NCBI GenBank assembly: GCA_029204225.1
Contig: CM055109.1
Coordinates: 48,694,599 to 48,758,598 of the forward strand
Origin: Diphasiastrum complanatum
Taxonomy: Eukaryota; Streptophyta; Lycopodiopsida; Lycopodiales; Lycopodiaceae
Reading direction: 5' to 3'
DNA: 64,000 nucleotides
Made by a program: the position numbers and the translations under genes. Below the pieces are notes generated by a model. That model had not been told where the DNA came from. It worked only from the letters and a program-made list of their open reading frames with translations, and ran no database searches. How positions within the stretch are numbered: the first letter of the stretch is position 1; each line of letters starts with the position of its first letter. Shown piece after piece: positions 49,330 through 60,811 of this stretch.

Positions 49330-50060
49330 TCCTTAAGCTTCAAATAATAGCTTCTATGCCAAGTTTAGTTCTAAAAAACTCAAACTTGTCTTTACTTAAA
49401 GAGTTGGTAGTCCACATCCTTTGAACATAGTTTTTCACATATTAAATGGTACTTTACCTCAATATGCTTTGTTATGGCATGAAATACCGGAGTTTTTGCT
49501 AGTTGTGCTATCAATGAAGATGGTCGTGCTTTGTGTTTGCTTCATACCAATCTCACTGAGTAGTTTTCATAGCCATACTGCTTTTAGTTTGTTGAACTCA
49601 AGGCTATATATCAACTTTTGTCATAGAAAGTGATACAATATCTTGCTTTTTACTTGACCGAAAAAAGCAACTAACTATTTCCAATACTAAACATATAACC
49701 TATGGTGGGTCTTCTATCATCAATGCTACTAGTCCAATCAGCATCAAGATAAACCTACAACTTAAGCAAACCATATTGTCTCTAATATACTAGACCAATT
49801 TTGGGTGTTTCTTTCACATACCTCGAGATTCTTTTGGCGGCTTTTCAATGATCCATCGTGGGCGCTTCCATAAATCAATTAACCAAGCTCACAACATAGC
49901 AATGTCTTGTCATGTAGTGGTGAGATATATGAGGCTTTCAACTAGTTGACGAAACAATGTGACATCAAGTGGACCATTATCATCAATACATAATAATTTT
50001 TTACCGACCTCACTGTCGAAAGAATAAAGGATGGACTACATGTATTTACATAGAGAATGA
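49330..50060 (-). pseudogene. Degenerate Copia RNase H fragment
   Basis: Minus-strand reading around 49765-49695 gives VYLDADWTSSIDDRRPTIGY, the Copia RNase H signature. It continues (with frameshifts) as SSKKQDIVSLS, FIDSTTSKNSGISCHNKA and VKYHLR-like sequence, matching the Copia C-terminal order. Stops are frequent. Confidence 0.75.
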
Positions 50061-50486
50061 AAACTATGGTATCCTATTCTAATTTATTAGATAGATACAA
50101 CTACCTATTAGTTCAGTGATCGTATGAAATTTTTCACAAATTTGTTGTCGATCAATCAGTTAGCAATGTGGAATAAGGAATATATAGAACGAGATAAAAC
50201 AAAAAAAGATAGTGAATTGAACTGTGAACTGTATTATAAATAATGTATAAATAAGGAAAAACTAGTAAGCGATATTCATGCTTTAAGATATTTGGAATTA
50301 TCCTTGAAAGGTTATTCATGCGATAACGAGACTATAGTATTACACTGATTGAAAGCATTCAAGTGTTGTATAAACTTCTCAAATCAGTACGAAGTACTCA
50401 AGCTAGATACAATATCGTAGCAACAAATTACATGACCAAATGGGTTGAAGAAAGAGTTGTGCGGGTTGCTAATGTGAAATCGATAG

Positions 50487-50644
<158 letters not shown>

Positions 50645-50710
50645 GAAAGGATATATACATACTTCACTTTTTGGTGGCAACCCCTGCATGACCCGAGGTG
50701 CTGCTTATAG

Positions 50711-51682
50711 TTGGATTTCTATGCTCACGTCCAAATCCATTCGGTAATGAGCATCCTAAAAAATTATGTCAAAGTCCGACTTCATCGACTTCAACTTTAA
50801 CTCCATTAACTTACCCAACATCTACTCACCTGACTTACTCAACATCGAAGTAACCGACTTACTCCATTCCATTGACATCGACATCACCGACTTACCATCA
50901 TCCGACTTCATCGACCTACACACCAACTCCATCGACTTACCTGACTTCATCGACAATTCATCAACCCTCAACTAACTCAACTTACTCATCTGAAAAAAGT
51001 CGATCCAAATACTGTCAGACGACTTCAATGAAAACACTGACAGTTCACCTACGTGTACATAGAGTTTACTATCAATGACGACTATCTACTATGAGGCGGC
51101 TCAATTAAATCACTGAGCCACAATCATTAAAACTAGAATAAAGCCTATATTTTTAGCAGTTTGTAATTATGCTGATATGCTGATTAAACTGGACAATCCA
51201 GCCAGCAATGATCAAGCCTCTGAAGCTCTACAATTTCGCACCTCACAGATTAGTGCTCAGCTTCATGCTCATGTACTTTCTTTTGCTGATTAATGAAGAG
51301 TGCATTTTGTCCACACAACTGTCTCGTTCATTTGCACATTGTTACTGATCATTCATCTTAATTATTGTTGGTAATTGATTAACTTCTTATCCGCAACCGT
51401 CTGTTGTTAAACTTCCGCTGCTATCCCACTCATTTTCAATGTGATATCAAAGCTTCTATTATAACCAGAGTTCTACTAATCTGATATCATTCAATACTTC
51501 CACAGTATCTCTCTGTCCCACGGTTTTACGACTTGGTATCATAGCGGATGGTTCAATAATCTACATTTCTATTGCGGGTTATCAGTCCTGTTTCTACAAA
51601 GACATCATTTTTGCAAGTGCGCAGCTAGCAGTATTTCGACATTGTTGTTTCTACTAGCGATCTCCCTCTCTACACTAGAATG
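50711..51682 (+). repeat. Copia-1-family LTR and leader fragment
   Basis: Starts TTGGATTTCTATGCTCACGT, related to the Copia-1 3' LTR at 14067. It continues through CGACTTC-rich sequence and a stretch matching 4000-4345 (e.g. GTTTCTACTAGCGATCTC against GTTTCTACCAACGATCTC). It stops at ...ACTAGAATG, exactly where Copia-1 has its gag ATG, because a CACTA-like terminus begins there. Confidence 0.75.
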
Positions 51683-52030
51683 CACTAGACCAAAACACAT
51701 AGTAAAGGGCGGCTTTTCAAATCTTTGCCCTTTATGCAACATAAAGGGCGACAAAAAAAGGGCATAATTTTAGACCGTCCTTTATGCTACATAAAGGGTG
51801 TATGTTTTATGCCCCCTTTTTTTTTGTAGAAAGGGCGCCTTGCGAGAATGCCCTTTATGCAACAGAAAGGACGACTTTTCTAGGCTTCAGTTTCTACTAC
51901 ATAAAGGGCAGCCCAAAGGCCATCCTTTGTATAGCATAAAGGGTGGCTCTCCCAATGTGCTCTTCATCTTGCATGAAGGGCGGCCTAAAATTATGCCCTT
52001 TATGCAACATAAAAGGCAAACCTACAAATG
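51683..52030 (+). mobile_element. CACTA-like (En/Spm) terminus with subterminal foldbacks
   Basis: Begins CACTAGACCAAAACACATAG, then carries repeated AAAGGGCGNC / GCCCTTTATGCAACATAAAG motifs in both orientations, about six hairpin units in 340 bp. A CACTA start plus dense subterminal inverted motifs is characteristic of plant CACTA ends. The opposite terminus and transposase are absent, so it is a fragment. Confidence 0.6.
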
Positions 52031-52135
52031 TGCCCTCTTGTTGGTTTTGACGTTAGTGTCATGGGGCTTTCATACCCTCGATCAACCACGATACACACTT
52101 CGCATGGCTGATCAACGAGTTACAGACCCTGCTGG

Positions 52136-53084
52136 TCATTTATCAAATATCAATGTTTGAATAGCAGGTGTCAAATTTGTAATCGATTGTGTCATCTTAG
52201 ACTTACCAGAAGATGCAAATACTTATGAACTCCATCTTGGTACACCCTGGCTCCAGATGGCAAGTGTTGTCCAAGATTGGAAGCATAACAAAATAACCTT
52301 TGGCAATCGCGACAAACGGGTCATTGTTGACTCAACTGGCCATGTCAAGCTCGCTAAAGTTTATGATGATTGGTCATCAACAACTTATGACAAATCAGAT
52401 AGTGTCCTGATCCAACCAAAAGGCCACTATACGAGATCCACGGACATAATCAATTGGGGTCAAGCACTAGCCACTGTGGATTGTGCTAATTCCAACCAAT
52501 GTCATATCGAAACTGCTGCAAAAGATGTGGATATTCTACCATCTTCTACAGACATTGATACACCCATAATCCCACTTATGATGATTGACCCGATTCCTAT
52601 AGCTTGGTGCCCAGGAGAACATAGCGTCTTTATCGCCCATGTTTCCGAAGAAGGTATTCTTTCCATGGATGATGTTGAAATGACGGATGAGCATGTACTC
52701 TTTTATCTAGATGCCCAACGTTATCTACCAAAATCAGTTCCTTAGGAGATCAAGTCACCAGCGTCGTTGGCTCACGTCCAATTGACATCCAAAGTACCCA
52801 ACACACAAACATATCAGCCCAAGCCCAAAGTCTACACATGGGACGTGTATCCAGACGAAGTATGGGATACAATCGATGACGACATGATCAGTGAGGCCAC
52901 AACACCGCCCACTCAAAAACCACAAAAACCTCGGTTACAAAAAAACAAAATAATTGATACAAAATTAACCGAGCGTCAAAAACAGATGCGTGAGAAGCTT
53001 AAGCAGCCGATTAAGCCCTTGTCTAAGGAGACAGAAACCAAACCATCAGACCAAGCTTCCACGTCCGGTAGTGACTCAACTTAG
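52136..53084 (+). pseudogene. Gypsy-3 protease-region polyprotein remnant
   Basis: CVILDLPEDANTYELHLGTP followed by WLQ resembles the end of a Gypsy aspartic protease (usual LGRPWL). A long linker follows (VIVDSTGHVKLAKVYDDW; QKQMREKLKQPIKPLSKE) with stops at about 52157 and 52743. The catalytic DTG-type motif is not seen. Confidence 0.6.
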
Positions 53085-53505
53085 TTGATTTCCAAAGTTC
53101 CAAAACACTTTGCGGAACCACCTTTTGATCTCCCACAAAAATGTAAAGATTTCACACTGGACGATGTTGTTATCCAGTTACCACAACCACATCGGGAACC
53201 TACACCAAGTTCCAACTCCTTTGAAGGACCACCTAAAACGATGTCGTTAGACCTTAAAGATCCTAACAAGGAGATGGATCGCATAGTTCATGTTGGTGCA
53301 CACCTTACGTCCGAACAACTTTCTGATCTGGAAATTTTACTTCGCAAATACATGGATGTATTTGCATGGAACTATACAGAAATGAAAGGAATTCTGCTTG
53401 AAGTAGTGGTCCATACGATTCCTTTAGAAGACAACGCTAAGCCTGTTAGGGCTAAACCTTACAGAAGTAACCCCAATTGTTGGATGCTGGTTTCATTTAT
53501 GAAGT
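53085..53505 (+). pseudogene. Gypsy-3 RT N-terminal fragment
   Basis: LEILLRKYMDVFAWNYTEMK and HTIPLEDNAKPVRAKPYR are the pre-RT block typical of Tat/Athila Gypsy elements. A frame change gives LDAGFIYEVQ. The RT palm with YxDD is absent. Confidence 0.75.
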
Positions 53506-54136
53506 CCAACATGTACACCATACTATCCTAGATGTAATGGCCAGGCCGAATCAACTAACAAGACGATATGTAAAATATTGACAAAGATAGTTGAAACCAG
53601 TCGCTCTGATTGGAAAACAAAACTTTTCTTAGCTATCTGGGCTTACCGCACCACCCCGAAGAAAGCCACTGGATGGGTTACCCCATTCCATAGTGTATGG
53701 TCAAGAGGCAGTAATGTCTGTAGAATTCTTAGTACCTTCTCTAAGAATCATGGAAGCCTTCTCCACAAATCTCTGTGAGAAAGCTACAATTGAGCAACAA
53801 GTCAAGACCAGGCTATTTATGTTAACCCAGTTATGCGAGACAAGACTCATATCTTACCACGCACAACTAGTTAACAAACGACGTCAAAAGGCCTGGCATG
53901 ACCGTCACTTGCACAATAAGGATTTACACTTAGGTGACCAGGTGCTTCTTTATACATCGAAAAAGCACTCCGACAAATTAAAATTCTGAAGTGAGAGACC
54001 ATATGTTATCAATAAAATCTTTCCAAATGGTGCAGTTCAGCTGCAAACACTTGACGAAATACTCCTAAACATTGTCGTCAACGGTGGTCGTCTACGACGG
54101 TATTACGAAGAGTTGTTTTTTGTTGACCCAATTTAA
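53506..54136 (+). pseudogene. Gypsy-3 integrase C-terminal fragment
   Basis: Begins TPYYPRCNGQAESTNKTI, then SDWKTKLFLAIWAYRTTP and, after a shift, VYGQEAVMSVEFLVPSLR and KAWHDRHLHNKDLHLGDQVL. These match the E-box and C-terminal domain of Gypsy integrase. Ends RYYEELFFVDPI and stop. Confidence 0.8.
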
Positions 54137-54625
54137 CACTTTTTCCTTGGTATATATTTTACATTTTTTTATTTTCATTTTTTCACTTGCCTTGTTATTC
54201 TCTTTTTGCATGTCTATTTTTGTATACTTTCCTTGTTTATAATTCATGCCTGTACTTATTTACTTTCTATGCTTCTTCTTTTTCTATAAATACACATTTG
54301 TCATGAATGTTCTAGGTCAATAAATCATAGACTACACTATATGGACAAGATTTATCACACTTTAGGCCCATCTCATTTTTGTCTGTATGATATCTCAATA
54401 TTTCCAATTACGCATACAATCATTCATTGAGATACTTCTTTCCCATAAGAACTTCTACTTTGAGCCACAGTCAATGCTTACGTCATCGGTTACACTCCAC
54501 CTCCACCGAGTATCCACCATCGTCGTTTGATTACCATTTAGAGCGCCATCACCAAACCTTTCCAAACCTAACATCGCCTGCAAAATACACATCACTTTGA
54601 AAGTTTTCGCATGCTGAGGGGTAGT
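54137..54625 (+). other. Gypsy-3 3' untranslated region
   Basis: AT-rich non-coding sequence between the end of Gypsy-3 pol and its presumed polypurine tract. It contains ATCAATAAATC at about 54316. No other element is recognised. Confidence 0.5.
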
Positions 54626-54634
54626 GTCACGCGT

Positions 54635-55361
54635 GTGAAGATTATTAAAATATTATCTTCCTATCTCGAGTTTGGGGTCATGTCCATGATGATTTCCACT
54701 AGATTTCATGTTGTACATATAAGGAGTGTGAATTGAGCACATATCCTTCTAGTGTAGCTCGGATTTGAGTTAGATAGGTTCAATTATGATAGCATGCAGA
54801 TGTTTAGATAGCATGCAAAACTCTTATTGTATGCATGCAAGCCACATGCAATCAGTGCATGCAACATGCAAAGTAGTTTCTGTGATCTACACATGTCTAG
54901 ATAATTTTATGAGTTGACATGCAGTACATGCACCGTACATGCATTCAGTTACACATGTGGATCTCTGGTAGGTGAATTAGTTCAGTTAAGTGGACTTTCC
55001 ATGCAACTCCACTGTAGGAATTCGAGTCTCTCTCATGTAGGGAAAGCTGGGCATGTTTTGCCATATTGTGAATATTGAGATTTTGGTGTTTGGGAATCAT
55101 TCTCTCTCTACCCGAGTTTTCTATGTATGATTTTCTCTCTCTACCCGAGAGCCTCTTTTTTCCATACTAAACACTTAGAATTATTTCTAACATTCATTTC
55201 TCATAGTGAAGAGTTAGATTTTTTCATCTGATGTATGCCATTGTGCTCTTGCCTTAGATTTTTCAAGCATACTGTCCTTTGATCAATCTTGTGCAATCAC
55301 AACACCTCAATAAGATCCTGTAGGATGTCTGGTGAAGTTCATACATGCTTAAAACTTCACA
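54635..55361 (+). repeat. Copia-3 5' LTR
   Basis: 727 bp. It has a TATA-like TACATATAAGG at about 54714 and a cluster of nine CATGCA motifs at 54793-54943. Divergence from the 3' LTR is a few percent by eye. Confidence 0.96.
54793..54943 (+). promoter_or_regulatory. CATGCA (RY-type) motif cluster in Copia-3 LTR
   Basis: Nine CATGCA hexamers in 151 bp, downstream of the TATA-like box. CATGCA is the RY core bound by plant B3-domain factors of the ABI3/FUS3/LEC2 group. Most copies are retained in the 3' LTR at 60239-60394. Confidence 0.55.
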
Positions 55362-55373
55362 TGGTATCAGAGC
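55362..55373 (+). promoter_or_regulatory. Copia-3 primer-binding site
   Basis: TGGTATCAGAGC directly after the 5' LTR, matching initiator-Met tRNA. Confidence 0.93.
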
Positions 55374-56123
55374 TTCATGCTTTGAAGAGCTGAGGGTGTA
55401 TACATCAGATCATCAGTGTTTTTGCTTGTAGGAACTCGGATCTTGGAGAAGGATTCAAACTCGTTGAGAAACAAGCAATCTGTGGATCATAACTGGATCA
55501 AATCAAGGCTGATCTGATCCAGTGGAGCTCTGTACGGACAGAGAGCTCACACGTGTGAAATCAACCCTCATTAATGAGTGTTACTTCTCAAGGAATGATC
55601 CAAATTTGATGTTCTATAGCTTGTTGGATAGGTATTGGAGAGTAGAATGTGCTGATCTTGTTTCTAAATCAATTTTATTTGTTTTTAGAAGAGTTTTAGG
55701 CAATCAAAGAGTTTGAGAGGGTACTCAACTCTTCGGATATGCCAAAGTGAGCACACATTTGTCTTTTTCACCATTTTCATCAATGTTCACTGTCAATCAA
55801 GTAGAATTGGATAAAAGTGAGTGTTCTGAGGTCTTAGACTTTTCATTTCACACATATTATTGTGTTTGAGTTGAAAGAAAATTCCTAGAGAGTTTATCAG
55901 TACATTGAAACTTGTGGAAGAGATAGACTTTTTGCTTGCATGTGCTTCTTCTTTTGTGACTGAAGCAAGATCCAAATTCAAGATAGATTGATTTTCTATA
56001 TTGAGAATCTGTTCTCACATCTGTTGCCAGATTTCAAAGGGTGGATCAACATCTGTGCTAGATCCTAGATTGAAATAGCAAGCAACATCCTTTCAACTCC
56101 ATTTTTTATTTCTCACCAAGAAG
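55374..56123 (+). other. Copia-3 untranslated leader
   Basis: Non-coding leader between primer site and gag ATG. Short open frames here have no recognisable domain. Confidence 0.7.
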
Positions 56124-58436
56124 ATGTCTTCATCTAGTTCACATTTCTTAGAGCACAATGAGAGATTAACATCTTCCAATTATGCAATGTGGAAGATCAG
56201 AATGGAACCATTGTTGTTTCTACAAGATGTAATGGATATTGTAAGTGGAGCTGAAGAAGAACCTGCTGCACCTAATGAAGCTGCAACATTCCACAAAAGA
56301 ACCAGAATTGCCCTTCATTTTATAAAAATGAATGTTACTAATGAAGTGTTAAGAGAGATCAGTACATGCACCACTGCCAAGGAAGCTTGGGATACTCTAA
56401 AAACAATCTATGAAATCAAAAATACTTCTAGATTGCTTACACTTAGAAACCAAATATTTCTAAGTTATCAGAGAGTAGATGAGAGTGCTTCATCATATGT
56501 CATGAGAGTTAAGGATCTTCATCAAGCTGGTATTAGTGATGCTCTTAAGAACACTGAACTTGTTCAAGTAGTCCTAAATGGACTTAGAGATGAGTATGAC
56601 AATATTGTGCAGACTTATGCTGTCAGAGAAGATCTTCCATCCTTGGAGACACTACAAGGTGTTCTCATTGCTGAAGAAAGTAGGCAAGAGAACAAGATGT
56701 TGAGGATCAACAGACTTTCATTGAAAGATGGTGGAGATGACAAAGCACTCTTCATCAGAGACAAGTCAAGAGGCAAGGGCAAAGGACAACAACACTTCAA
56801 GAAGGACAAAGCCAAAGAAGGTGGTGAGGATCAGTCCTCACAAGGTGCAACATCCAGTGGCAAGAAGAAGCTGTCAAAGATCAAGTATTTTTTCTGTGGA
56901 AAGAAAGGACACTATGCATCAAACTGTTTCAAGAAGAAGAACCAATCTAAGCAAGCTAACCTTACTAATGAGGATGAGTGTGAGGGTATAGAGAGTGAAA
57001 GAGAAGATTCATTAATGATGTCTACTTTTTCATCTTTTCCTTTTAAGAATGAAGAAGTCTGGTGGATAGATAGTGGGACTAGTTCCCATATGTCTAGTTC
57101 TAGGAGCTCTTTCACTAATCTCATGCCATATCTAGGTGCAAAAAGGTCAATCTATACTGCTAATGATGTAGAGTGTAGGATTGAAGGAATAGGTAGCATT
57201 CCATTACATGCATCATCATCAAAATCTTTACCTAGATTGACTAAGACTCTCATTAGTGTGGGACAGTTGTTTGATAGTGGATTGGATGTCAAGTTTCAAG
57301 TTCACAAGTGTATAATCTCAAGAGAAAATGAAGTTATTGCTAGAGGATCTAGGATTGGTAAGCTGTACAAAATAGATTCTAGGGAGAGTGCTAACATTTC
57401 AGATATTGCTTATGAGACCAAGGTTCTACAGGAGGATCTGTGGCACAAGAGATTGGGTCATCCCAATTTCAAAGCCATGCAATCTATGGTCAAAAAAGGA
57501 AAAGTTGTTCGTCTACCAAAGACACTGTCAAAGGAGCTTCTACCTTGTGAAGCTTGTGTGATGGCAAAGTCACACAGAAGACCTTTTCCTAGATCAAGTA
57601 TCAAGACAAAGCAACCATTTGAACTTGTACACTCAGACGTTCATTTCTCATCAACTAAGAGCAAAGGAGGAGCCAACTGCTTTGTCTCTTTTGTAGATGA
57701 TTATACAATACATTCTTGGATCTATATGTTGTCTTCAAAATCCATGGTTTATGATGTTTTTCTTAGTTTTAAAGCTTATGTAGAGAAGCAGTTTCCTTTC
57801 AAGTTAAAATCTTTAATAAGTGATAGTGGAGGGGAATACACTTCCAATAAGTTTAAAGACTTTTGTGAGAGAGAGGGTATTCAAAGAGAGTTCTCTTGTT
57901 CATATACTCCTCAGCAGAATGGAGTTGCTGAGAGAAAAAATAGAACTTTGTGTGAATGTGCAAAAGCCATTAGGCTGGAAGCTTCTTTGCCTAAAGAATT
58001 TTGGGGAGAGGCAGTTGCATGTGCAAACTATCTTTGTAATAGGCTTCCAAATCTTGCAATAGGAGGAAAGGCACAATTTGAGATGTTGTATAAGAAAAAG
58101 CCTAAGGTTAATCATCTTAGGATTTTTGGCTGTGTATGCTTTGTGCATGTGCCTCTAGAAACTAGGAAGAAGGAAGATCCTAGTGCAGTAAAAGGAATTT
58201 TTGTAGGTTATGCATCTACTAAAAAAGCATACAAGATTTATTTGCCCTCTACTAACAAAAATGATGTTAGTAGAGATGTGGTCTTCCATGAATATCAGAA
58301 ATTTAACTTGGATGATGCACAGATCAAAGAGACTCATGCAAGATCAATCATCAACCTTGATGTTGTTCAAGAAGAGGTGAGAGGAGGAGTAGATTCAAGC
58401 TACCACACCAAGAAGATCTACACGAGCAAGATCTGA
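56124..58436 (+). CDS. Copia-3 gag-protease-integrase polyprotein (frameshifted before RT)
   Basis: 770 codons from MSSSSSHFLEHNERLTSSNY. The gag UBN2-type body spans about 40-220. A zinc knuckle at about 256 reads YFFCGKKGHYASNC, with Tyr in place of the first Cys. Protease WWIDSGTSSHMS is at about 313. The integrase finger (LWHKRLGHPNF...CEACVMAKSH) is at about 438-483. The integrase core triad is in HSDVHFS, SFVDDYT and DSGGEYTS, followed by [14 protein letters not shown]. The frame ends at 58436 through a frameshift in the Ser-rich linker before RT. It is unusually intact compared with the other elements here. Confidence 0.93.
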   Translation: MSSSSSHFLEHNERLTSSNYAMWKIRMEPLLFLQDVMDIVSGAEEEPAAPNEAATFHKRTRIALHFIKMNVTNEVLREISTCTTAKEAWDTLKTIYEIKNTSRLLTLRNQIFLSYQRVDESASSYVMRVKDLHQAGISDALKNTELVQVVLNGLRDEYDNIVQTYAVREDLPSLETLQGVLIAEESRQENKMLRINRLSLKDGGDDKALFIRDKSRGKGKGQQHFKKDKAKEGGEDQSSQGATSSGKKKLSKIKYFFCGKKGHYASNCFKKKNQSKQANLTNEDECEGIESEREDSLMMSTFSSFPFKNEEVWWIDSGTSSHMSSSRSSFTNLMPYLGAKRSIYTANDVECRIEGIGSIPLHASSSKSLPRLTKTLISVGQLFDSGLDVKFQVHKCIISRENEVIARGSRIGKLYKIDSRESANISDIAYETKVLQEDLWHKRLGHPNFKAMQSMVKKGKVVRLPKTLSKELLPCEACVMAKSHRRPFPRSSIKTKQPFELVHSDVHFSSTKSKGGANCFVSFVDDYTIHSWIYMLSSKSMVYDVFLSFKAYVEKQFPFKLKSLISDSGGEYTSNKFKDFCEREGIQREFSCSYTPQQNGVAERKNRTLCECAKAIRLEASLPKEFWGEAVACANYLCNRLPNLAIGGKAQFEMLYKKKPKVNHLRIFGCVCFVHVPLETRKKEDPSAVKGIFVGYASTKKAYKIYLPSTNKNDVSRDVVFHEYQKFNLDDAQIKETHARSIINLDVVQEEVRGGVDSSYHTKKIYTSKI

Positions 58437-60057
58437 GCCAAGGAGGCTCACATATGATGAAGAAGGAAGGCAAGTGGAAGGTGCAACTTCCTATCATGCA
58501 CTTTTTATATCAGATGAAGAGCCTAAGGATATCCAAGAAGCTTTTCAATCCAAGGAGTGGGTTGAAGCAATGACCCAAGAATTTGAAGCCTTGATGTCAA
58601 ATAACACATGGGAGCTTGTGGAGCCACCAAACAACATGCATGTGATCGGATGTAAGTGGGTATTCAGAATCAAGTATAATCATGATGGATCTATCAATAA
58701 GTATAAAGCAATACTTTGTGCTAAAGGCTACTGACAGATTAAAGGTCTTGATTATGAAGATACCTTTGCACCAGTTGCAAAGATGGTAACAATTCAAATA
58801 CTCATCTCTCTTGCATGTTTTCACAAATGGAGTATGTTCTAGTTTGATATTTCTAATGCATTTCTCAATGGTTACCTTGAGGAGGAGATTTATATGGAGC
58901 AGCCTCTAGGTTTTCTGAAGGAAGGTGATGAATCAAAAGTTTGTTTTTTGTTCAAAAGTCTATATGGACTGAAACAGGCACCAAGGTCTTGGTATGCAAG
59001 GCTCAATTCTTATCTCATATCACTCGGATTTTGTCTAAGTGAATATGACTCTCCTCTGTATTATAAGTTTGTAGATAACTTTGTAATTATTCTTCTCATC
59101 TATGTAGATGATATCATTCTTTGTGGAAACAGTGAGAAGTTAGTTGAAGAAACTAAGCATGCACTTGGTACTGAGTTTAAGATGCAGGACTCAAGAGTTC
59201 TTCACTATATTCTAGGCCTTGAAATAGATTTTTGAAAAGGTCATGCATTTATAAGCCAAAGTAGATATGCACTTTCCATGCTTAGGAAATTCCATATGGA
59301 GAACTGTAAAGGCATAGATACACCTATGGAGCACACTGTAAAAGTTCCTATTAAAGATGATGAAAAATCCTTTGAGGACATCACTCTTTATAGGAGTCTC
59401 ATTGGCTCACTTATTTGGTTAACAGTGACTAGGCCTGATCCAAGCTTTTGTGTTCATAAGCTAAGTCAACACATGCAGGATCCAAAGTTATATCATTGGA
59501 AGTTGGCTAAAAGAGTCTTGAGATATATATCTTCTACCTTGGATTATGGACTATACTATGAAGAAGAAGATCTGACTTTAATTGCTTTTTCAGATTCAGA
59601 TTTTGCAGGAGACATGTTGGATAGGAAATCTACAAGTGCTTACACTATATTTCTCGGAGGAAATTTGGTTTCTTGGTTGTCAAAGAAGCAGGCAACTATT
59701 TCCTTATTATCTTGTGAAGCTGAATACAAATCTCTTACAACCACAACAAAGGAGGTTTTATGGATCAGAAGGCTACTTTTGGAGCTTAAGTGTTATGCAG
59801 ATGAAGATTTACCAATTATCAAGAATGATAACATTTCTGCTCAGGCTCTTGCAAATAATCTAGTCTTTCATGCAAGGAGCAAACATATTGCAGTGGCTCA
59901 TCATTTTGTAAGAGAAAAAGTCATTGGAAGCGAGATCTCATTGGAGCATATTTCATCTTCAGATTGTGTTGCAGATCTTCTCACCAAGCCTCTACTTAGG
60001 AATGTCTTTATGAAGATGAGGTCTAACCTTGGCCTAATTTCGAAATCTATGTTGATA
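58437..60057 (+). pseudogene. Copia-3 RT and RNase H
   Basis: EWVEAMTQEFEALMSNNTWE, CKWVFRIKYNHDGSINKYKA, then a TGA in the GYxQIxGLDYEDTFAPV block (about 58732), a TAG in the SMFxFDISNAFLNG block (about 58838) and a TGA after LGLEIDF (59233). The catalytic IYVDDIILCGN is intact at about 59101. RNase H has AFSDSDFAGDMLDRKSTSAY and HARSKHIAVAHHFVREK. Stops apart, all domains are present. Confidence 0.92.
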
Positions 60058-60080
60058 TGAACATAAATTTTAAGGAGGAG

Positions 60081-60811
60081 TGTGAAGATTATTTAAATAT
60101 TATCTTCCTATCTCGAGTTTGGGGTCATGTCCATGATGATTACCACTAGATTTCATGTTGTACATATAAGGAGTATGAATTGAGCACATATCCTTCTAGT
60201 GTAGCTCGGATTTGAGTTAGATAGGTTCAATTATGATGGCATGCAGATGTTTAGATAGCATACAAAGTCTTACTGTATGCATGCAAGCCACATGCAATCA
60301 GTGCATGCAACATGCAAAGTAGTTTCTGTGATCTACACATGTCTAGGCAATTTTATGAGTTGACATGCAGTTTATTCACCATACATGCATGCAGTTACAC
60401 ATGTGGATCTCTAGTAGGTGAATTAGTTCAGTTAAGTGGACTTTCCATACAACTCCACTATAGGAATTCGAGTCTGTCTCATGTAGGAAAAGCTGGGCAT
60501 GTTTTGCCATATTGTGAATATTGAGATTTTGGTGTTTTGGACTCATTCTCTCTCTACTCGAGTTTTCTATGTATGATTTTCTCTCTCTACCCGAGATCAG
60601 CCTCTTTTTTTCCATACTGAACACTTAGAATTATTTCTGACATTCATTTCTCATAGTGAAGAGTTAGATTTTTTCATCAGATGTATGTCATTGTGCTCTT
60701 GCCTTAGATTTTTCAAGCATACTATTCTTTGATCAATCTTGTGCAATCACAACACCTCAGTAAGATCCTGTAGGGTGTAAGGTGAAGTTCACACGTGCTA
60801 AAAACTTCACA
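60081..60811 (+). repeat. Copia-3 3' LTR
   Basis: 731 bp, begins after the polypurine tract and ends CTTCACA directly before the second ACGCG target copy. Confidence 0.96.

Larger units (their letters stand above)
52040..54634 (+). mobile_element. Gypsy-3, internally deleted Tat-like Gypsy retrotransposon
   Basis: Keeps a retropepsin C-terminal part, the RT N terminus, and then (after a deletion) the integrase C-terminal half. The core of RT, RNase H and the integrase finger is missing. At 54615-54625 GCTGAGGGGTAG looks like a polypurine tract and TGTCACGCG the first bases of a 3' LTR. Copia-3 was inserted there. Confidence 0.75.
54635..60811 (+). mobile_element. Copia-3, nearly complete Copia retrotransposon
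   Basis: A 6,177-bp element with LTRs of 727 and 731 bp (TGTGAAGATT...CTTCACA) and target duplication ACGCG (54630-54634 and 60812-60816). It has a primer-binding site, polypurine tract (TTTTAAGGAGGAG), and gag-protease-integrase-RT-RNase H in Copia order. One frameshift near 58430 and three in-frame stops later inactivate it. Confidence 0.96.

Noticed and set aside
51683-52030. CRISPR-like array, because of regularly repeated palindromic units
   Set aside because: Units vary, have no constant spacer length, occur in both orientations and follow a CACTA terminus in plant DNA.
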